DNA of 64,000 nucleotides. Source: Guyparkeria sp016278265 (GTDB taxonomy: Bacteria > Pseudomonadota > Gammaproteobacteria > Halothiobacillales > Halothiobacillaceae). The DNA lies in NCBI RefSeq assembly GCF_044582145.1, contig NZ_JBDODO010000002.1. One strand, 5' to 3'. Under the pieces are notes generated by a model. That model was not told the origin of the DNA, made no database searches, and was given only the letters and a program-made list of their open reading frames with translations. Shown piece by piece: positions 16,147 through 24,927 of the stretch (its first letter is position 1; every line of letters starts with the position of its first letter). The translations under genes were made by a program, and so were the position numbers.

Positions 16147-17550
16147 TTACTTGTTGCCTGCCAGGTTATTGAAAGGCAGGTTGTTCAGTTGCTGGGAAAG
16201 GTAATTCCCAGTGGATTGCAGTTGGCCCACCGCGGCGTCCATGGCATTGAACTGGTCCAGCAGTCGCGACTCCAGGCTTTGCAGACGCCGACTGAGGCTT
16301 TCGCGATCGTCGTTGATGCCGTCGATCCGGTTGTTCAGGCTGTCAGTGCGACTGGACAGGATGCCGTTGAAGCCCACGTAGCCGTCGAGCAGATCATCCA
16401 GCTTGTTGGCCACGCCGTTCTCCGAGGCAAACATCTCGCCGATGGAGGCAAAGTCCGCGTCGATGGCGTCATTGAGCTTGCCATCGTCCACGGCCAGCGT
16501 GCCGTCGCGCTGGGTCTCGACGCCGATGGCCCCCAGCGACTGGAACGCGCCCGCGACACCTTCCACCGAACCACCGACCTCGCGACGCAGCTGGTTCATC
16601 ACCGTGCGCAGGGTGGAATCCCCCTGCAACGGGCCGGCCCGCCCCGTCTCCGAGTCATAGGCCTGCAGCTGGTTGGTGGTGTTGATCAACTCGTTGTACG
16701 ACTTGACGAACGCATTGACCTTGGCCTTGACCGCTCCCGTGTTGAGCGCCACGTCCAGGGTATTTGTCGACCCCACCTCGGCATTCTTTAGGCTCAATGT
16801 CACACCATCGATGGCATCGTCGATGGTGTTGCTCGAGCGGGTCACGGCCTGACCGTCGATACGGATCAGAGAATCTTCCGCCGCCTGCAACTGGGTAAGG
16901 TTGCCGGAGGCCAACTGGGACAGGCCCGCTGCGTCGATATTGTTGCCGTCATCGTCCACCGTCGACACGGTGATCTCGTTGGCCTTCCCCGTCTCGTCGG
17001 AAGTCAGGATCAAGCGACTGACCGTGCCACCGGCGCCGTCATCCACGTTCACCGTGGTGGCGGTCACGCCGGTGTTGTCCGGCGAGGCGTTGATGGCATC
17101 GCGGATCCCCGCGAGCGTGTTGTTGCCGGCATCCACGGCAATATCGAAGCTGTTGCCACCCGTGCCGATGGTCAGCGTGCCGGTGCCCACGGCAGTATCG
17201 GCATCGGCGAAGTCGCCGCTACGGAGCTTCTGCCCCTGGGCGAGGCGCTCGACCTCGATCTGGTAGCTGCCGGCGCTGGCGGTCTGGTCGGCCGTGGCCG
17301 TGAATACTGATGAGTCGCCGCTGGTGGCCTTGCGGGCCTGGAACGCATCCAGGTCCGTCAGGCCGGCCAGCGACGCCTTGAACTCGTTGAGCACGCTCTT
17401 GAGCGAACCCAATGCTGAAATAGTGGCCTGGGCCTCGGCTTCCCGCCGGTCCAGGCGATTTTGGGCGGGTCGACCCTCCGCGGCAACCAGCTGACTGACG
17501 ATCCCGCCTACATCAATGCCGGAGCCGATGCCTGTGCTTGTAATCGCCAT
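16147..17550 (-). CDS. fliD: Flagellar filament cap protein (hook-associated protein 2)
   Basis: 467 residues from the ATG at 17550, with CAGGAG nine bases upstream. FliD forms the pentameric cap under which flagellin polymerises. The conserved N-terminus is ITSTGIGSGIDVGGIVSQLV; coiled-coil termini (RLDRREAEAQATISALGSLK and the C-terminal heptads RRLQSLESRLLDQF) flank a variable centre. The order fliC-flaG-fliD-fliS-fliT suggests transcription from the sigma-28 promoter before fliC or a weaker internal promoter. Confidence 0.93.
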   Translation of the reverse strand: MAITSTGIGSGIDVGGIVSQLVAAEGRPAQNRLDRREAEAQATISALGSLKSVLNEFKASLAGLTDLDAFQARKATSGDSSVFTATADQTASAGSYQIEVERLAQGQKLRSGDFADADTAVGTGTLTIGTGGNSFDIAVDAGNNTLAGIRDAINASPDNTGVTATTVNVDDGAGGTVSRLILTSDETGKANEITVSTVDDDGNNIDAAGLSQLASGNLTQLQAAEDSLIRIDGQAVTRSSNTIDDAIDGVTLSLKNAEVGSTNTLDVALNTGAVKAKVNAFVKSYNELINTTNQLQAYDSETGRAGPLQGDSTLRTVMNQLRREVGGSVEGVAGAFQSLGAIGVETQRDGTLAVDDGKLNDAIDADFASIGEMFASENGVANKLDDLLDGYVGFNGILSSRTDSLNNRIDGINDDRESLSRRLQSLESRLLDQFNAMDAAVGQLQSTGNYLSQQLNNLPFNNLAGNK

Positions 17551-17615
17551 TGTCAAAAACTCCTGAAGAAGTTAACCGTTTGCTTTGGATGGGCTAAAAC
17601 CCGATGGGGCGTTGC

Positions 17616-18038
17616 TCAAGCCTCCAGCTTGAGCATGCCGCCCTCCCCACTTTCAATCCGTCGGGCAATCTCGAGGACTTCCTCCATCGGGATTTGCCGA
17701 ACCACTTCCTCGGTCTGCGAATTGATCACCTTGACGACGGTGCGCCCGGTGTCATCGTCGACCGTGAACGACAGGTCACGCTGGCGGCCCTGGACCATGT
17801 CGGAAAGCTCCTCGACCTTCTGCTCGAGTGCTTTCCGGTCCAGACCCGACGACGCCGTCTCGGCCGCGGCCCCGGAGGCATTCTTGCCCCCCTGGGAGTT
17901 CGCGGCCCCGACATTGACCTGTCGCCCGGATTCGACAGACCGCTCGCCACCCAGGGCTGGGTCCTGGGCCGTGCGAGCGGTCGCCGCATAAAGGCTTGGC
18001 ATCTTGCCAAAGGCATTCGAGGCACTAATGTCGCTCAT
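17616..18038 (-). CDS. flaG: FlaG-family protein
   Basis: 140 residues. The C-terminal half carries the FlaG signature: FTVDDDTGRTVVKVINSQTE followed by EVVRQIPMEEVLEIARRI. The N-terminal 60 residues are low complexity (Ala, Ser, Gly). FlaG is reported to affect filament length in several polar flagellates. It lies between fliC and fliD as in Pseudomonas and Vibrio. Confidence 0.88.
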   Translation of the reverse strand: MSDISASNAFGKMPSLYAATARTAQDPALGGERSVESGRQVNVGAANSQGGKNASGAAAETASSGLDRKALEQKVEELSDMVQGRQRDLSFTVDDDTGRTVVKVINSQTEEVVRQIPMEEVLEIARRIESGEGGMLKLEA

Positions 18039-18060
18039 AATGCCACCCCCTTATATGCAT

Positions 18061-18087
18061 GATGACGCCCGTCCACTGGGCGTCATC
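18061..18087 (-). terminator. Stem-loop between fliC and flaG
   Basis: Perfect 10 bp inverted repeat GATGACGCCC/GGGCGTCATC with a seven-base loop, 14 bases after the fliC stop. There is no T-run, so it is more likely a transcript stabiliser or partial terminator that keeps fliC output above that of flaG-fliD. Confidence 0.7.
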
Positions 18088-18100
18088 TCGTTAGCCCGGA

Positions 18101-19546
18101 TTAGCCGAGCAGGCTCAGTACGTTCTGCTGGGCCGCGTTGGCCTGCGAGAGCATCGCGGTGCCGGCCTGCTGCAGGATCTGCGAGCGGCTCAGGTTGGAG
18201 GTCTCCTGGGCGAAATCCGCATCCTGGATCTGGGAGCGAGCCGCAGTGGCGTTCTCCGAGATATTGTTCAGGTTGGAGATCGTGGAGTCCAGCCGGTTCT
18301 GGATCGCACCCAGATCAGCCCGCGAGGAGTTGATCGAGGCCAACGCCCCGTCGATGACGGAGATGGCGCTCTGGGCACCGTCGGCCGTGCCGATGTCGAC
18401 GTTATCTACCGCGTTCAGGGTAGAGGCCGTGCCGGAGAAGACCTCCGCAGTGGGACCACCTGTGGCGGTAAAGGAATCCGTCGAATCCAGCTGCACCGTC
18501 CCCATGGTGGTAGTGGCAGCGTCTACGGTGGTCAGATGGGTCGTATCCGCTGTGCCGTTGACGACCGAGTCAACCGTGGCTGTGGAGCCTGCGGTGGCAT
18601 AAGAGAAAGACGAGGTACTGATGTCCAGGCCCTCGCTGGAGGCGACCCGCACATTGCCTGACTCCGCGTCGATCGAGGCACTCAGGCCGGTGTTCGAACT
18701 GTCGGCATTGATGGTGTCCACCAATTCCTGCGCACTGGAGACGCTGACCAAATCGGTCGTTCCCTGATCGGTGCTGATCGAACCAGCGGCGATTGCTTCT
18801 GCGTAATTAGAGGCGATTTCCACCTCGGTGTAGGCAGTTGCGTTCACCCCGGTGTCGCTGGAAACGGCATTGATCGCGGAGGCGATGTCGTTCGCCTCGT
18901 CAGCGGCAGCCAAATCGACGTTCGCAACCTGCAAGGAAGACGAGTTGGTGATAGTGACGGTGCCGGCAGTGATGTCGTTCGTGGCGCCAGCGACGGTCGT
19001 CCCGGCGGTAGTGCCCTCACCATCAATGCGTTGACCACCGATTGAGCTGGCCGACACATTGCGCAGCGAGATATCGATGGTCTGGTTGGCCTCGGCACCG
19101 ACCTGCAGCGCCTGCGAACCGAAGGTGCCGTCGAGCAGCTTCTGGGTACCGAAGGCGGTGGTGTCGGCGATACGGGTCAGTTCGTCCTGAAGGGCCGACA
19201 CTTCCTTTTGCAGGGCAGCGCGGTCGGAAGACGAGTTGGAACCGTTGGCGGACTGGATGGACAGCTCACGCATCCGCTGCAGGATGTTGGTGGATTCCTG
19301 CATGGCGCCTTCGGCGGTCTGTGCGATGGAGATGCCGTCGTTGGCATTACGCGTTGCCTGGTTCAGGCCGTTGATCTGCGACGTCAGTCGCTCGGAGATG
19401 GCCAGACCGGCCGCGTCGTCCGCCGCGCTGTTGATGCGCAGGCCGGAGGAGAGACGCTCCATCGCGCCTTTCATCTCGCTCTGGCTCGAGCTCAGCTGGT
19501 TTTGCGCGTTCAGCGCCATGATGTTCGTGTTTACGCCCATTACCAT
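18101..19546 (-). CDS. fliC: Flagellin
   Basis: 481 residues. The ATG at 19546 has GAGGAG eight bases upstream. The conserved N-terminal D0/D1 region (NTNIMALNAQNQLSSSQSEM, RLSSGLRINSAADDAAGLAI) and C-terminal region (ENATAARSQIQDADFAQETS, ending ANAAQQNVLSLLG) flank a Ser/Thr/Ala-rich variable centre (about 180-380). It is secreted by the flagellar type III system. A near-consensus sigma-28 promoter lies 65 bases upstream. Only this one flagellin gene is in the window. Confidence 0.96.
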   Translation of the reverse strand: MVMGVNTNIMALNAQNQLSSSQSEMKGAMERLSSGLRINSAADDAAGLAISERLTSQINGLNQATRNANDGISIAQTAEGAMQESTNILQRMRELSIQSANGSNSSSDRAALQKEVSALQDELTRIADTTAFGTQKLLDGTFGSQALQVGAEANQTIDISLRNVSASSIGGQRIDGEGTTAGTTVAGATNDITAGTVTITNSSSLQVANVDLAAADEANDIASAINAVSSDTGVNATAYTEVEIASNYAEAIAAGSISTDQGTTDLVSVSSAQELVDTINADSSNTGLSASIDAESGNVRVASSEGLDISTSSFSYATAGSTATVDSVVNGTADTTHLTTVDAATTTMGTVQLDSTDSFTATGGPTAEVFSGTASTLNAVDNVDIGTADGAQSAISVIDGALASINSSRADLGAIQNRLDSTISNLNNISENATAARSQIQDADFAQETSNLSRSQILQQAGTAMLSQANAAQQNVLSLLG

Positions 19547-19610
19547 GATGTCGTCTCCTCTTTACAGACGGGCCCCGATCTTGGGGCGTTTTCTCTTGGT
19601 TACGGTTCCC

Positions 19611-19637
19611 TTATCGGCGTGGCTGATCAGACCTTTA
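19611..19637 (-). promoter_or_regulatory. Sigma-28 (FliA) promoter of fliC
   Basis: Read on the minus strand: TAAAGGTC-N11-GCCGATAA, against the consensus TAAAGTTT-N11-GCCGATAA. The -10 box lies 65 bases before the fliC ATG. Confidence 0.92.
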
Positions 19638-19789
19638 GGCCTTGGGCGAAAAATTTTTGGTTGGCGGTTGGGAGGCGTGCTGGGGCGTTGTGGCCGAGTG
19701 TATGACGGGGCGGGTGGTGATGCCAGGGGGTGCGTTGGGCTCTGTTGGCGTTGGGGTTGCCGGTGGGTGTTGGTGTGTTCGATGGCTGG

Positions 19790-19809
19790 GTTCCCGCTTT
19801 CGCGGGAAC
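19790..19809. repeat. ATTCCC-type palindrome with compensatory change
   Basis: GTTCCCGC-TTTC-GCGGGAAC: the outermost A-T pair of the usual stem is replaced by G-C on both sides, so pairing is kept. It is flanked by GG on the left and by G on the right, in right-end orientation. Confidence 0.85.
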
Positions 19810-19915
19810 GACGGGGTGGGGGCTCGCGGGCCTCAAGAGAGCAGCCCCTGGCAGCGGGTAATGCGAGCGATGGCACCGGCCTACATAGGCACCACGACGT
19901 CTTTACGCACCTCGT

Positions 19916-20069
19916 CGTCATTCCCGCGGATGCGGGAATCCATAGCTGGTTCGACGGAGCCGCTGTGGCCGACTCTCCCGGCCTATGTCATGAGATGTCT
20001 TCTACGCTGCTGCCAACCGAGGCTGACGGTGGCTGCGTTCTCGAGATTCCCGCGTCCGCGGGAATGACG
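19916..20069. mobile_element. 154 bp palindrome-bounded unit, first copy
   Basis: Palindromes at 19920-19939 and 20046-20065 in inverted orientation with outer CGTC and GACG. The interior carries CCATAGCTGGTTCGACGGAG at the left and CGGTGGCTGCGTTCTCGAG at the right. It is nearly identical to the unit starting at 20173, in direct repetition with a 257 bp period. Confidence 0.85.
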
Positions 20070-20172
20070 GGGTGTGGGGTGGGTAGTGCGTGATCTGGCA
20101 ATCCGCGACAGGGTTGGGCTGACCGGTGGCAGCACCCGCCAAGCGGAACCCCGACGTCATTACGCACCACGA

Positions 20173-20326
20173 CGTCATTCCCGCGGAGGCGGGAATCCAT
20201 AGCTGGTTCGACGGAGTCGATGTGGCTGACTCTTCCGGCTTATGTCATGAGACGCCTTCTACGCTGCTGCCAACCGAGACTCCCGGTGGCTGCGTTCTCG
20301 AGATTCCCGCGTGCGCGGGAATGACG
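20173..20326. mobile_element. 154 bp palindrome-bounded unit, second copy
   Basis: Same length and layout as the copy at 19916 (palindromes 20177-20196 and 20303-20322). Roughly a dozen substitutions separate the two, including changes in the palindrome loops (GGAT versus GGAG; GTCC versus GTGC). Confidence 0.85.
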
Positions 20327-20469
20327 AAAGGGGGGGGCGAGCCCAGTCCGGCTGGTGACGCCTCCAGGGGCCCGGCAGTGCCATTGCCGCCTCGGTCGGC
20401 AACCTTCCTGTTACACCACCGACATGATTCAGCCTTACACTCGTTAGCTCATCCCCTTGAGCCCCTGAC

Positions 20470-23025
20470 ATGCCCACCATGCACCATCTGGAACTCCGCC
20501 CTTCCCTGCCGCCGGCACTCTCCCGATTGAACGAGCTGGCCGGCAATCTGTATTACAGCCGGTCGCGGGCGGTGCGGGATCTGTTTGACCGCATCGATGC
20601 GGACACCTGGGTGCAAGTGGAAGGCAATCCGGTGCGGTTTCTGCAACTGGTGCCGCAGGCGCGGCTGGACCAGGCGGCAGGCGATTCGGCGTTTCTGGCG
20701 GAACTGGCGGCGGTCTGGCGCGAGTTCGAGGTGCATTGCTCCGATGAGCGCATGGACGTACTCGAGCCGGTGATCAATCCACAGGAGACGGTGGCGTATT
20801 TCTGCGCGGAATTCGGCTTCCACGAGTCGCTACCCATCTATTCCGGTGGGCTGGGGATTCTGGCGGGCGATCATTGCAAGGCGGCATCGGACCTGGGCGT
20901 GCCGCTGGTGGGCGTGGGGCTGCTGTATCGGCAGGGCTATTTCCAGCAATGCATCGATGCCGACGGGCGCCAGCACGCTCGTTTCGAGGACCTGGATTTC
21001 TCGCACCTGCCCGTCCGACCGGCCACGCGGGACGAGCAACCGGTCTACGTGACCCTGGAATTCCCGGGGCGCGTGGTGACGGCGCAGGTCTGGGAGGCGC
21101 GGGTCGGGCGGGTATCCGTTTATCTGCTCGATACCGATGTGGTCGAAAACACCGCCGCCGATCGCGAGATCACGCACCGGCTCTACGGCGGCGACCGCCG
21201 GCGGCGACTGGAGCAGGAAGTGCTGCTCGGCGTGGGCGGCGTGCGGGCCTTGCGTGCGCTGGGCATCACACCATCGGCCTGGCATATCAACGAGGGCCAC
21301 GCGGCATTCTCGATTCTCGAACGGGTGAGGGAGCTCACCGCCGACGGCCTGCCGTTCGATCCGGCCCTGAACGCCGTGGCCGCCGCGACCCTGTTCACCA
21401 CCCACACGCCGGTGCCGGCCGGACACGACACCTTTGCCCGCGAATGGGTCGAGGCGTACTGGCAGCCGCATCTGCCGACTCTGGGCATCGATGGCTCCCG
21501 ACTGCTGGCGCTGGGCGCCGACCCGGCGCATGACGGCAAGCACTTCAATATGACCGCCCTGGCCCTGCACGGCTCGCGGCAGCACAACGGCGTCTCCCGG
21601 GTGCATGGCGGGGTCGCCGCGCAGATGAGCCAGGCCTTCTGGCCGGAGGTGCCGGCCGAGGAAAACCCGCTCACGCATGTCACCAACGGCGTGCACGTCG
21701 AGACCTTTCTCAACCGGGATCTGACCCGGCTGTTCGACGCCAACCGCCGCGATTGGCGTGATCACCTGCACGAGGCCGGCATCGGTGAGTTGGTTCAAAA
21801 CACCGAGCCCAGTCGCCTCTGGTCGATGCACCTGTCGGCCAAGACACATCTGGTCAACGACCTTAAGGCACGACTCGAGCGACAAACGAAGCGATTCGGC
21901 CAAGGGCACGTGCGCCTCAAGCAGCGCTGCCGGGTACTGGATCAGCCGGTCGACGAGTTCCTGCTGGTGGGCTTTGCGCGGCGGTTCGCCACCTACAAGC
22001 GCGCCGCCCTGCTTTTTCACGACCGTGAACGGCTCGCCCGCTTGATCGAGACCAGCCCGCGGCCGCTGGTATTCGTCTTCGCCGGCAAGGCCCACCCCGC
22101 CGACCAGCCGGGGCAGGCGCTGTTGCAGACCATTCACGAGTTGAGCGGCGAGCCACGATTCGCCGGGCATGTCCTGCTGATCGAGGGATACGACATGGGC
22201 CTGGCGCGGCGGCTGGTGGCCGGCTGCGATGTCTGGCTGAATACGCCGGAATACCCCATGGAGGCCTCGGGCACCTCCGGACAGAAGGCGGGTGTCAATG
22301 GCGTGCTCAACCTCTCGGTGGCCGATGGCTGGTGGGCGGAAGGGCACGATCATCAGAAGGGCGTCGCTAACGGTTGGTCGCTCTTACCTACCCCGGAGAG
22401 CGCCGAGCGCGACGATCGCGAGGCCGACGACCTGCTGACGCTGCTGGAGACCGAGGTGATTCCGCTGTTCGATCGCCGCCAGGCGCCTGCCACTAGCGAT
22501 ACCAAGGGCCTGCCGGTCGAGTGGATCGCCTGGCAGCGCCACGCCATCGCCACCATCCTGCCGCGGTTCAACGCCTCGCGGATGGTGCGGGACTATGCCG
22601 AGCGACACTATCGGCGGGCTATCGATGCCGGTCGACTGTTGGCGCGGGACAATTACCGCGCCGCTGTTGAGCGGGCCGAGTTCGAGCAGGCACTTGCCGC
22701 CTACTGGGCAGGTGTCCAGGGGAAGGTGCTCAGCGTACCGGGGTCGGCCATGCAGCAGGGCGAATCCTTGATCATCGAAATCGAGACCACCACCCCGGGC
22801 CTGCCGCCCCACTGGCTTCGTTGCGAGGCGGTGTTGGGTGATGGGGCCTCTAGGCGGGTGATCGTGGGCGAATTGGTCGAGTCGGTGGACGAGCAGGCGC
22901 GGGGGCGACATCGGATTGAGTTGCCCGGGGACCTGGCGGGGGAAGTCGATTATCGGCTGCGGGTCGTGCCGACGCACGAGACGTTGCTGCATCCCTATGA
23001 ATTGGGGCGGATGCTTTGGTTGTAG
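20470..23025 (+). CDS. glgP: Alpha-glucan (glycogen/maltodextrin) phosphorylase, GT35
   Basis: 851 residues, of the shorter GlgP type with an N-terminal DUF3417 segment (LNELAGNLYYSRSRAVRDLF). It releases glucose-1-phosphate from alpha-1,4-glucans in the cytosol. Landmarks are FCAEFGFHESLPIYSGGLGI (about 115-135), WHINEGHAAF, and the pyridoxal-phosphate lysine in EASGTSGQKAGVNG. Most homologues have TSGMKA; Gln replaces Met here. No other glycogen gene is nearby, so it is a single-gene unit. Confidence 0.92.
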   Translation: MPTMHHLELRPSLPPALSRLNELAGNLYYSRSRAVRDLFDRIDADTWVQVEGNPVRFLQLVPQARLDQAAGDSAFLAELAAVWREFEVHCSDERMDVLEPVINPQETVAYFCAEFGFHESLPIYSGGLGILAGDHCKAASDLGVPLVGVGLLYRQGYFQQCIDADGRQHARFEDLDFSHLPVRPATRDEQPVYVTLEFPGRVVTAQVWEARVGRVSVYLLDTDVVENTAADREITHRLYGGDRRRRLEQEVLLGVGGVRALRALGITPSAWHINEGHAAFSILERVRELTADGLPFDPALNAVAAATLFTTHTPVPAGHDTFAREWVEAYWQPHLPTLGIDGSRLLALGADPAHDGKHFNMTALALHGSRQHNGVSRVHGGVAAQMSQAFWPEVPAEENPLTHVTNGVHVETFLNRDLTRLFDANRRDWRDHLHEAGIGELVQNTEPSRLWSMHLSAKTHLVNDLKARLERQTKRFGQGHVRLKQRCRVLDQPVDEFLLVGFARRFATYKRAALLFHDRERLARLIETSPRPLVFVFAGKAHPADQPGQALLQTIHELSGEPRFAGHVLLIEGYDMGLARRLVAGCDVWLNTPEYPMEASGTSGQKAGVNGVLNLSVADGWWAEGHDHQKGVANGWSLLPTPESAERDDREADDLLTLLETEVIPLFDRRQAPATSDTKGLPVEWIAWQRHAIATILPRFNASRMVRDYAERHYRRAIDAGRLLARDNYRAAVERAEFEQALAAYWAGVQGKVLSVPGSAMQQGESLIIEIETTTPGLPPHWLRCEAVLGDGASRRVIVGELVESVDEQARGRHRIELPGDLAGEVDYRLRVVPTHETLLHPYELGRMLWL

Positions 23026-23098
23026 TGGGGTTGGTTTTACCGCGTTCTCACGATTGGCGTTGGGCCGGTCTTTGAGTGTTGGTGGCTTCGTTCTCTGG

Positions 23099-23118
23099 AT
23101 TCCCGCTTTCGCGGGAAT
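23099..23118. repeat. ATTCCC palindrome, right-end orientation
   Basis: Perfect stem, loop TTTC, followed by GACG. The inner flank, read inward, is CCAGAGAACGAAGCCACC, a good match to the subterminal CGRAGCCA motif. Confidence 0.9.
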
Positions 23119-23276
23119 GACGATGTTTGGGGCATCGTTAGGCAAGAGTCGACAGAGAGCTGACGTCCTTTCAGCCGGCATGCGTGTTTGTTTCGGCTAA
23201 AAGCTCTGCTTCAAAGGTTCCCAGATTGCTGAGAAGACGGAGCCTTCACCAGCTTCTCGAGCCCCCCCACCTCGTC

Positions 23277-23296
23277 ATTCCCGCGAAAGCGGGAAT
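23277..23296. repeat. ATTCCC palindrome, left-end orientation
   Basis: Perfect stem, loop GAAA, preceded by CGTC and followed by CCAGGAAGC. The subterminal motif is not preserved. Confidence 0.9.
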
Positions 23297-23390
23297 CCAG
23301 GAAGCTCAACGACTGCACCAAACGCTGCGCACACCCGCTTTCCACAATAGCGACACCAAGCCATCCCGGATCAAGCCGCCTCGCAGTCAG

Positions 23391-24155
23391 TCATCCGCCC
23401 TCCCCCAGACCACTCCCATGAACACAACGCTCAAGCAACGGGCACGCACCACAGGCCGGTTTGACCCGGCAATGCGCCTTGGCGTGCTCGACGATCAGCC
23501 CGTGCCAGCGGGCGAGTCGTGTGGCCGTGGGCTCACGGGTGTCGGTCAGCAGGTTGTTGGCGAAGTGATCGTATTTGCGCGCCGCGGCATCGGGGAAGCC
23601 GAGGCGATGGAACAGGCGGCGGGTATAGGTGTCGATTACCCAGACGGGACGCTCGAGGGCGTAGAGCAGGATGTCGTCGGCGGTCTCAAAGCCCACCCCG
23701 TGAATACCAAGTAGCCAGTCACGCAATCCGGGCGTCGGGTGCTTCTGCAAGCCATGAAGCCCACCTGCCTCATGCCAGGCCGTGGTCATGGCCCGCAGGC
23801 GACGGGTCTTGATGCGAAAAAAGCCGGAGGGGCGGATCAGTTCGGCCAGTGACTCGTCGTCGAGATCCAGGATGCGAGCGGCATCGAGTGCCTCCGCCGC
23901 GTGCAGGTTCGCCAGTGCCTTCTCGACGTTGTTCCAGTTGGTGTTCTGGGTCAGCACGGCGCCGACGGCGATCTCGAAGGCACGCCCTTCGGCATCGTGC
24001 GCGTAGCCGGCCGGCCACCAGGGCATCTCGGCGGGCTCGCCTTGCTCGAGGTGGTGCTCATGGGCCTCGATCAGCCGGGGCTCGACCCAGTCGAGACACT
24101 CGGACAGAGAGGCGAAGGACAGGGGATGAGCAGTGCCGTTATCGGCGTTGGTCAC
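23391..24155 (-). CDS. HhH-GPD DNA glycosylase (endonuclease III superfamily, MagIII-like)
   Basis: 254 residues from the GTG at 24155, chosen because GGAG stands eight bases upstream; another GTG at 24206 lacks such a site. The helix-hairpin-helix is LLGIHGVGFETADDILLYAL. The lysine essential for the lyase of endonuclease III is Glu here (GFETAD), while the catalytic Asp remains (VIDTYTRR). This pattern is that of monofunctional COG2231/MagIII 3-methyladenine glycosylases. The C-terminus has four cysteines (CRVKPACGACPLLERC) spaced as for a 4Fe-4S cluster. Divergent from msrA. Confidence 0.85.
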   Translation of the reverse strand: MTNADNGTAHPLSFASLSECLDWVEPRLIEAHEHHLEQGEPAEMPWWPAGYAHDAEGRAFEIAVGAVLTQNTNWNNVEKALANLHAAEALDAARILDLDDESLAELIRPSGFFRIKTRRLRAMTTAWHEAGGLHGLQKHPTPGLRDWLLGIHGVGFETADDILLYALERPVWVIDTYTRRLFHRLGFPDAAARKYDHFANNLLTDTREPTATRLARWHGLIVEHAKAHCRVKPACGACPLLERCVHGSGLGEGG

Positions 24156-24235
24156 GAGGCGTTCTCCACGGTTGGCTCGAATCGACGGCGGATGGGCTAT
24201 TGTCACTGGATGGTAAACAAACCGGAGGCCCGATC

Positions 24236-24706
24236 GTGATTGAGGACACCGACGTCGCTACCTTTGCCGCGGGCTGCTTCTGGGGCGTTGAAGATCGCTT
24301 TCGCCAGTTACCCGGTGTGATCGACGTGATCTCGGGGTATTCCGGCGGGCAGGTCGATCACCCGGGCTACCGCGAGGTCTGCAGCGGCACCACCGGGCAC
24401 GCCGAGGCGGTCGAGGTGCGCTTCGATCCCGACCGGATCGACTTCGAAACGCTCACCCGGGCGTTCTTCTCGATGCACGACCCCACCACGCCCAATCGAC
24501 AGGGCCCGGATGTAGGCACCCAGTATCGCTCGGCGATCTTCACGCATGGCGAAAAACAACGCGAGATAGCCGAACGGGTGCGCGACGAGCACCAGGCCTC
24601 GTTGGCACGCCCGATCGTCACCGAGATCGCACCAGCCTCGGCATTCTGGCCCGCCGAGGACTACCATCAACGTTACTTGGAGAAGCGCCGCGCCGGCGCA
24701 CTGTAA
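24236..24706 (+). CDS. msrA: Peptide methionine (S)-S-oxide reductase
   Basis: 156 residues from a GTG at 24236 with GGAGG nine bases upstream. MsrA repairs oxidised methionine. The catalytic cysteine is Cys14 in AAGCFWGVE; the substrate region SGYSGGQVDHPGYREVCSG and GPDVGTQYRSAIF are typical. The C-terminus ends YHQRYLEKRRAGAL and lacks the terminal resolving cysteine of many homologues. The second cysteine (in REVCSG) is the only visible alternative. Confidence 0.92.
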   Translation: MIEDTDVATFAAGCFWGVEDRFRQLPGVIDVISGYSGGQVDHPGYREVCSGTTGHAEAVEVRFDPDRIDFETLTRAFFSMHDPTTPNRQGPDVGTQYRSAIFTHGEKQREIAERVRDEHQASLARPIVTEIAPASAFWPAEDYHQRYLEKRRAGAL

Positions 24707-24740
24707 GCACCCGCACGTCACCAATCGCAAGGAGAAAACC

Positions 24741-24920
24741 ATGTTGGAAACCACCTTCGGCGGCCTGCTAGGCCTGATCATCCTGTTCCTGGATATTTAC
24801 GCGATCATCAAGGTCGTTCAAAGCTCGGCCTCGGTCGGCATGAAAGCACTGTGGATCGTGATCATCCTGTTCCTGCCGATCATCGGCCTGATCCTCTGGT
24901 GGCTGTTCGGCCCCAAGTGA
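24741..24920 (+). CDS. Small PLDc_N-type membrane protein
   Basis: 59 residues, with ribosome-binding site AAGGAG six bases upstream. Two hydrophobic helices (LLGLIILFLDIYAIIKVV and LWIVIILFLPIIGLILWWLF) are joined by a short polar loop. This is the architecture of the stand-alone phospholipase-D N-terminal (PLDc_N) family, often co-induced with stress or cell-envelope genes. It lies 34 bases after msrA and 7 before the DUF488 gene, so it is probably in one operon with them. Confidence 0.8.
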   Translation: MLETTFGGLLGLIILFLDIYAIIKVVQSSASVGMKALWIVIILFLPIIGLILWWLFGPK

Positions 24921-24927
24921 TGAAGCG

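Larger units (their letters stand above)
19547..20469. other. 920 bp intergenic region fliC/glgP
   Basis: No gene of its own. It holds the fliC promoter, one isolated palindrome (19790) and two directly repeated 154 bp units (19916-20069 and 20173-20326). The stretch 19640-19790 is G+T rich on the plus strand, with no feature recognised. The last 60 bases must contain the phosphorylase promoter. Confidence 0.7.
23026..23390. other. Intergenic region glgP/DNA glycosylase
   Basis: About 365 bases between convergent genes, non-coding. It contains two palindromes (23099 and 23277) whose ends face outward, and a short hairpin AGCCG/CGGCT near 23171-23203. It is otherwise featureless. Confidence 0.65.
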
